Origin: Flavobacteriales bacterium
GTDB lineage: Bacteria; Bacteroidota; Bacteroidia; Flavobacteriales; PHOS-HE28
Assembly (NCBI GenBank): GCA_008016945.1
Contig: SSGN01000090.1
Location: forward strand, 1-20,189
Direction of reading: 5' to 3'
DNA length: 20,189 nucleotides
The first letter of the stretch is position 1; each line of letters begins with the position of its first letter. Made by a program: the position numbers and the translations under genes. The notes beneath the pieces were generated by a model. That model searched no databases. It saw only the letters and a program-made list of their open reading frames with translations, and was not told the DNA's origin. Shown here one piece after another: positions 15,998-20,189 of this stretch.

Positions 15998-16027
15998 ATC
16001 GACAAATGCGCCGATCCTATCGACAAA
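15998..16027 (+). promoter_or_regulatory. Direct repeat ATCGACAAA with 21-bp period
   Basis: ATCGACAAA occurs at 15998-16006 and 16019-16027. The repeats are on the same face of the helix (21 bp apart), about 150 bp upstream of the secreted-protein gene. This spacing suits a tandem-binding regulator. The sequence does not match the LytTR half-site consensus well. The binding factor is unknown and the repeat could be chance. Confidence 0.25.
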
Positions 16028-16108
16028 CGCCGGTGCGCTACAAAACCGGGATCGGTCTGACATGGAAGAATAGCAGGAAACCAAGGCCAAAAGAACGGGC
16101 CGTCCCGC

Positions 16109-16139
16109 TTGGAACCACCGCTCCCAATGTGTTCCTTTG
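16109..16139 (+). promoter_or_regulatory. Candidate Bacteroidota-type promoter for the T9SS protein gene
   Basis: TTCCTTTG (16132-16139) matches 7 of 8 positions of the -7 consensus TAnnTTTG. A TTG at 16109-16111 lies 20 bp upstream, near the -33 position. Transcription would begin about 30 bases before the ATG at 16175. Inferred from consensus only. Confidence 0.4.
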
Positions 16140-16174
16140 CGTTACAACCCCAGTCCTAACAACTGAACAAACCG

Positions 16175-18103
16175 ATGAACAAACTTTACATCCCACTGCT
16201 CGCGACAGTTCTCGTGGGCGGCAGTGCCACCGCCCAGCACAGCGCTCCTGTGCGCAAGGCGGCCACTGACTTCATGCGTCATGCTCCACGCGAGGCCCAC
16301 TTCGGCGGCAACCGCGACGTTATCTGGTCCAACGACTTCTCGAACGCCGCCGACTGGGAGGCTGGCACCATCGAAGGAGCCAGCGACGACACCTGGGTGA
16401 TCGGCACCACCGGACCGACCGGTGCGTTCGCCAGCCAGGTGGGCACCATCCTTTCCACCACGGCCGCCAACGGCTTCGCCCTGTTCGATTCCGACCTGCT
16501 CTGCAGCGGTAACCAAGAGGCCACCCTTACCCTGGTGAACCCGGTGGACCTGTCCAGCTATTCCGGCGTCTTGTTCCAGTTCGAGCAGAACTACAAGCGC
16601 TTCTACGACAACGTTTGGGTGGATTGGAGCACCAACGGCACGGAATGGAACGCCGTCCAAGTGAACGCTGACTTCGACCATGGTGGCACGGCTCAAGCCA
16701 CCACCAACCCGCAGCTCACCGCCGTCAACCTGAGCGCTGCAGCCGGGTCCACCACGGTGTATGTCCGCTTCCGCTTCGAATCCACGCCCGCTTCCGCAGA
16801 CCCGTTGACCGGAGCTGCTTTCCCCGCTTCTGCGGTGGGTTGTGCTTACTCCTGGCAGGTGGATGACGTGGCCTTCGTGACCATGCCTGACTACGAGGTG
16901 CAAATGAACTACGCCTACACGAGCACCACCGGCCTGGGTGAGGAGTACGGTCGTATCCCACGCGCCCAACTGCCAGCCGCCATGAACTTGGGTGCCGAGG
17001 TGTACAACTTGGGTGTTTCACCCCTTGGCGACGCCGGTGTGCAAGTGGAGGTGAAGGACGCCAGCGGTACCGTGGTACCCGAGCTCAGCTCCACCATCGA
17101 CCTGAGCACCATCGCCTCTGGTGATACGGTGGTGGCCGATGCCAACCTGAACTTCCCGGCCGGATTCGCTACGGGCGTGTACAGTGCCGCCTTCTCCATC
17201 GTGGGCGATAACATGCCCATGGACTTCGACACCACCAACAACAAGAAGCTCCGCAACTTCGAGATCACCGATGGGATCTACTCCGTGGATGCCATTGGCA
17301 ACCACCCCGAAGGTGAAGAGCAACTGCTCCAGTACGGCACGGCCACCTGGACCGACAATGCCGAGGTGTACTACATGAACATGTACTACATCAATACGCC
17401 CACTTACGCCACGCACGTGACCGTACAGCTGGCCGTCTCCACCGTCGCTGGTGCCGAGGCACGTATCGAGGCCATGCTCTTCGACACCACCTCCATCATC
17501 CAACTGCCCGCCAGCATTTCCCAGCCGCTCCAAGGCATGACCTCAGAAAGCCACACGATCACCGAAGCTGACATCACCGCTGGTTTCGTGACCTTGGCTT
17601 TGGAACAACCCGTTCAGCTGCAACCCGGCGCCTACTTCGCTGGGGTGAAACTGAGCGGATCCGGCACCGTGGCCAGCACCAACAACACCGACCCCGAAGT
17701 GTACATCCTGGACGACAACACCGTGCCCCAACCCATATGGACCTCGGCTCTGTTCCTGCCTGTGGACTTCAACGACGACGGCACCGAAGGCCGCCACAGC
17801 TATACCAACGGGAATGCTTTCGCCATCCGTCTGACGCTGACCCCGAACGTGAGCGTGCGTGAGAACGGCGAATTGACCGGCATCAGCATCTTCCCCAACC
17901 CCACCAACGGCATCTTCCAGATCAGCAGCGATCGCGCTGAGACCCTCTTCGTGGAGATCGCCGACCTGGCCGGCAAGAGCGTACGCACCGCCAAGTTGAG
18001 CTCGATGGCCACCGTGGACCTGAGCGATGTGGCCTCTGGTGTGTACACCGTTACGGTGAGCAGCGCTACCGAGCGCACCGTGCAGCGTGTGACCGTGAAG
18101 TAA
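16175..18103 (+). CDS. Secreted protein with T9SS type A C-terminal sorting domain
   Basis: A 642-residue exported protein. The signal peptide is MNKLYIPLLATVLVGGSATA, with cleavage expected near residues 20-21. The N-terminal domain (about 45-245) has a jelly-roll/MAM-like pattern (WSNDFSNAADWEAGT, VWVDWSTNGTEWNAV, YSWQVDDVAFV). A central beta-sandwich region (about 250-560) follows. The last ~80 residues are a Por-type sorting domain (SIFPNPTNGIFQIS ... LSDVASGVYTVTV). Codons are strongly biased, with few rare ones, suggesting high expression. This agrees with the promoter-like motif upstream and a strong intrinsic terminator just downstream. It is probably transported across the outer membrane by T9SS. 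I recognise no catalytic motif, so the function is unknown; adhesion or a structural role is possible. Confidence 0.9.
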   Translation: MNKLYIPLLATVLVGGSATAQHSAPVRKAATDFMRHAPREAHFGGNRDVIWSNDFSNAADWEAGTIEGASDDTWVIGTTGPTGAFASQVGTILSTTAANGFALFDSDLLCSGNQEATLTLVNPVDLSSYSGVLFQFEQNYKRFYDNVWVDWSTNGTEWNAVQVNADFDHGGTAQATTNPQLTAVNLSAAAGSTTVYVRFRFESTPASADPLTGAAFPASAVGCAYSWQVDDVAFVTMPDYEVQMNYAYTSTTGLGEEYGRIPRAQLPAAMNLGAEVYNLGVSPLGDAGVQVEVKDASGTVVPELSSTIDLSTIASGDTVVADANLNFPAGFATGVYSAAFSIVGDNMPMDFDTTNNKKLRNFEITDGIYSVDAIGNHPEGEEQLLQYGTATWTDNAEVYYMNMYYINTPTYATHVTVQLAVSTVAGAEARIEAMLFDTTSIIQLPASISQPLQGMTSESHTITEADITAGFVTLALEQPVQLQPGAYFAGVKLSGSGTVASTNNTDPEVYILDDNTVPQPIWTSALFLPVDFNDDGTEGRHSYTNGNAFAIRLTLTPNVSVRENGELTGISIFPNPTNGIFQISSDRAETLFVEIADLAGKSVRTAKLSSMATVDLSDVASGVYTVTVSSATERTVQRVTVK

Positions 18104-18122
18104 GACCCACACCCGATCTCTG

Positions 18123-18157
18123 AAGAACCCCTCCGCGCTGCGGAGGGGTTCTTTTTT
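18123..18157 (+). terminator. Rho-independent terminator of the T9SS protein gene
   Basis: AAGAACCCCTCCGC (18123-18136), loop GCT, and GCGGAGGGGTTCTT (18140-18153) form a perfect 14-bp stem followed by a run of T to 18157. It lies 20 bases after the stop codon. Confidence 0.95.
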
Positions 18158-18536
18158 CACCCTATCCCCGGCCACGTGGCTCCATTCGCCTACCTGCTGT
18201 GCATGGATGATACCATTTCGCACAAAGGCGTAGGCTGAATAAGCGAAGGGGGCTTTTCGCAGGAGATACGACGGCGGCATTGCAAGGCCGAAGGCCTGGA
18301 CCGCAGGGAGCGAAGCTACCGTGGGCATGGGCTACGGAAGGATCACAACGGAGAAGTCATGCGGAGATAGACCGAGTGGATCGGCCTACTCGTAGTGCGA
18401 ATTGGTATGAAGGAACACATGGTGCATTCATTCCATGGCCTGCTCCAAAGACCCTCCTCACGGTGCCCCCGTGCTCCTGTGGCACCCGTGCGAAATGCCG
18501 CGCATCCTCGGCTGCTGCTGAAGAAGCGAATGGTAC
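18158..18536. other. Convergent intergenic region with no gene
   Basis: Between the plus-strand terminator and the minus-strand terminator there is no supported coding region. The open frames are short, with no domain signature. Bases 18210-18408 are copy B of the interspersed repeat. The remaining 18409-18536 shows nothing I can name. Confidence 0.6.
18210..18408 (+). repeat. Interspersed repeat copy B (about 199 bp) with terminal inverted ends
   Basis: The left end ATACCATTTCG (18210-18220) and right end CGAATTGGTAT (18398-18408) are inverted copies with one mismatch. Internal small hairpins include AGGCC-GAA-GGCCT and AGC-GAA-GCT. Most of the element aligns with copy A at 1247-1448 on the opposite strand. 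The size, lack of an ORF and inverted ends suggest a MITE-like element or structured RNA repeat. No target-site duplication is evident by eye. Confidence 0.6.
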
Positions 18537-18575
18537 CAAAAGAGCGAGGCCGCCTCGTGTGAGACGGCCTCGCTC
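18537..18575 (-). terminator. Rho-independent terminator of the DUF2911 gene
   Basis: On the minus strand, GAGCGAGGCCG, a 12-nt loop, CGGCCTCGCTC and then TTTT form a perfect 11-bp stem with a short U-run, 40 bases after the DUF2911 stop codon. A separate perfect palindrome ACCGACC-T-GGTCGGT (18584-18598) lies between the stop and the terminator. Confidence 0.8.
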
Positions 18576-18615
18576 CATGACCTACCGACCTGGTCGGTGG
18601 TCGAAGGATCCGGGG

Positions 18616-19461
18616 TCACGGCTTCGCCTTCTGGCCGCTTAGGCTGGTGATCAGCTCGCGGTTCATCTTCACGTAAGCCTCGTTCTTGGCCTCTTGCGCC
18701 ATCTTCATGCTTTCCTCGGCGGTGGCCACGGCTTCCTTGGTGAGGCCGTTGGCGGCTTGTGCGCGGGCCAGGGTGTGCAGGTTCCAATACTTCTTATCCA
18801 TCTCCGCTCCTTTCTGCGCCCACTCGAGCGCTTCTTTGGTCATCACCTTCCGGTCCAGGCAGAACCGTGCGCTACTGCTATACCCCCCGCCCTTCATATC
18901 GCCCTTGGCCAAGGCGTCCTTGATGTTGGCCAAAGCCTGCTCGGTGGCATCGGCGTTGATCGGGATCACCACCTTGGTCTTCTCCCAGCGCAACACCAGA
19001 TCAGCGTTGTCGTTCGCCACGTTGTCGAACGAGAAGGTCAGGGTCTCCGTGAATTCAGCGGGTGATGCGGCCACCTTGATCGAAACGACGCACTCCTCCA
19101 ACTTGAAGCTGCTCTCCCCCCATTGCTCGATGTTCTTGTTCAGGTGAACCACCCACCGCTCCTTGCCCGGCTCGGTGAAAAGCGAGTACTTGCCAGCGGG
19201 CACGTCCATGCCACCGAACTTCACCGGTCCACTGAATTCAATGGTGGTGTTCTTGTTGGCACCGGTGCGCCACACCTTGTCGTAAGCCACCAGATCTCCG
19301 AAGATCACGCGGTCCTTCACACTGGGCCTTGCGTATTCCACATCAACGGTGGTAAGCCCGATGACCTGCTCCACCTCGCCCAGGGGGCTGGCTTGCGGTA
19401 ATTCCTGTGCACTAACGATCGTTGCGGCCAATGTGGCCACGGTGAATAGGCTCCCTTTCAT
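18616..19461 (-). CDS. DUF2911 domain-containing secreted protein
   Basis: A 281-residue protein with an N-terminal signal peptide (MKGSLFTVATLAATIVSAQ). The DUF2911 domain spans about residues 25-170, recognised from VEYARPSVKDRVIFG, VWRTGANKNTTIEF, VPAGKYSLFTEPG and the following WVVHLN strand. The remainder (about 180-281) is helical and TPR-like (YWNLHTLARAQAANGLTKEAV). DUF2911 proteins are common in Bacteroidota and have no established function; a periplasmic or outer-membrane-associated location is inferred from the signal peptide. The gene has its own candidate promoter in the 87-bp gap after clpX and its own terminator, so it is probably a single-gene unit. Short-chain start: the ATG at 19461 immediately precedes the signal peptide. 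Confidence 0.92.
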   Translation of the reverse strand: MKGSLFTVATLAATIVSAQELPQASPLGEVEQVIGLTTVDVEYARPSVKDRVIFGDLVAYDKVWRTGANKNTTIEFSGPVKFGGMDVPAGKYSLFTEPGKERWVVHLNKNIEQWGESSFKLEECVVSIKVAASPAEFTETLTFSFDNVANDNADLVLRWEKTKVVIPINADATEQALANIKDALAKGDMKGGGYSSSARFCLDRKVMTKEALEWAQKGAEMDKKYWNLHTLARAQAANGLTKEAVATAEESMKMAQEAKNEAYVKMNRELITSLSGQKAKP

Positions 19462-19511
19462 GGGGTACTGGATTTCGGCACGTGTTGGCGTGCTGGGTTA
19501 TGGAATAGGGG

Positions 19512-19519
19512 CAAAGGTA
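19512..19519 (-). promoter_or_regulatory. -7 promoter element of the DUF2911 gene
   Basis: On the minus strand this octamer is TACCTTTG, an exact match to the Bacteroidota -7 consensus TAnnTTTG. It lies about 50 bases upstream of the DUF2911 start and just after the clpX stop. A -33 TTTG is not obvious at the expected distance. Confidence 0.5.
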
Positions 19520-19548
19520 ACCCCGCCGGCGCTGGTACCCTATCCCGT

Positions 19549-20189
19549 TCAGGCCACGCGCAGGTTGCTCAGGCGCGAACGATCGAACTTCTCCCGGGCA
19601 TAGCTCAGGGTGATCCGCAGCTCGGTGGGCTTTTCACTGGCCCCGGGGATCTCATACATGGCATCGGTCATCACCGCTTCACAGATGGAGCGCAGACCGC
19701 GTGCCCCCAGCTTGTACTCCAATGCTTTCTCCACGATGAAGTCCAAGACCTTCTTGTCGAAGCTGAGCTTCACCCTGTCCATCTCGAAGAGCTTCACGTA
19801 CTGTTTGACCAGTGCGTTCTTCGGTTCGGTGAGGATCCTTCGTAGACTGTCACGATCCAATGGATCGAGGTAGGTGAGCACCGGGAACCGTCCGATGAGC
19901 TCGGGGATGAGCCCGTAGCTGCGCAGGTCGGTGGGGCTCACGTACTGCAGCAGGTTCTCCTCATTGATGCGCCCGCTGTCGCGGCTGGCGCTGTAGCCCA
20001 CGGCGGTGCTCTTCCCCCGGCGGGCGATGATCTCCTGGACGCCATCGAAGGCGCCAACACAGATGAACAGGATGTTGCGCGTGTCCACCTGGATCAGCTT
20101 CTGCTCGGGATGCTTGCGCCCGCCCTGGGGGGGAACGCTCACGGTGGCCCCTTCCAGCAGCTTCAGCAGGGCCTGTTGCACCCCTTCAC
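19549..20189 (-). CDS. clpX: ATP-dependent Clp protease ATP-binding subunit ClpX, 5'-truncated by window edge
   Basis: The C-terminal half of ClpX, the AAA+ unfoldase that feeds substrates to ClpP. The frame is open to the window end ([14 protein letters not shown]), so the zinc-binding domain, Walker A and Walker B lie outside. Visible motifs are [12 protein letters not shown] (pore-2 region), [13 protein letters not shown] (sensor-1 region; the position after Cys is usually Gly and is Val here), [10 protein letters not shown] with the arginine finger, [12 protein letters not shown], and sensor-2 [12 protein letters not shown]. About 213 residues are visible of roughly 410. The C-terminus is ordinary. 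It is on the same strand as the DUF2911 gene, but the intervening promoter suggests separate transcription. Confidence 0.97.
   Translation of the reverse strand, partial: EGVQQALLKLLEGATVSVPPQGGRKHPEQKLIQVDTRNILFICVGAFDGVQEIIARRGKSTAVGYSASRDSGRINEENLLQYVSPTDLRSYGLIPELIGRFPVLTYLDPLDRDSLRRILTEPKNALVKQYVKLFEMDRVKLSFDKKVLDFIVEKALEYKLGARGLRSICEAVMTDAMYEIPGASEKPTELRITLSYAREKFDRSRLSNLRVA

Overview
This window is about 60% G+C. It looks like a chromosomal segment of a high-GC member of the Bacteroidota, probably an uncultured Flavobacteriales-type lineage. The evidence is two secreted proteins with C-terminal type IX secretion (T9SS) sorting domains, a DUF2911 lipoprotein-like/secreted protein, LytS-type kinases paired with LytTR regulators, a stand-alone four-helix-bundle (23S rRNA IVP family) gene, and an exact TAnnTTTG -7 promoter element. 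The assignment is inference; no rRNA or tRNA gene is present.

Layout. (1) 1-1145: the 3' part of thyA overlaps folA by ATGA, forming a thymidylate/folate pair. (2) 1146-1702: a non-coding stretch carrying copy A of an interspersed repeat of about 200 bp. (3) 1703-5817: two tandem, paralogous two-component modules. Each has a four-TM LytS-like sensor kinase overlapping a LytTR response regulator by ATGA. (4) 5919-9563, minus strand: a giant secreted FG-GAP protein with 14 blade repeats, equal to two seven-bladed propellers, and a T9SS tail. (5) 9672-15915: PIG-L-family deacetylase with a C-terminal amidotransferase-like domain, a four-helix-bundle cassette, a PLP aminotransferase and a sodium:solute symporter. 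These read as one co-directional metabolic/uptake cluster with a foreign cassette between the first and second genes. (6) 16175-18103: a secreted T9SS protein with a strong terminator. (7) 18158-18615: a convergent intergenic region carrying repeat copy B. (8) Minus strand: a DUF2911 gene with its own promoter and terminator, preceded by the 3' two thirds or so of clpX.

The most unusual signals lie between the genes. The four-helix-bundle gene is flanked by inverted arrays of the same 7-bp repeat: 20 near-perfect units on the left and 6 degenerate units on the right. The layout is like a 23S rRNA intervening sequence that has moved into an operon. The ~200 bp repeat occurs at both ends of the window in opposite orientations. 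A GTCGACCC-nnn-GGGTCGAC palindrome lies just upstream of the symporter gene and again, in frame, inside a histidine-rich insertion of the symporter. I see no CRISPR array, integrase, transposase or recognisable defence system.
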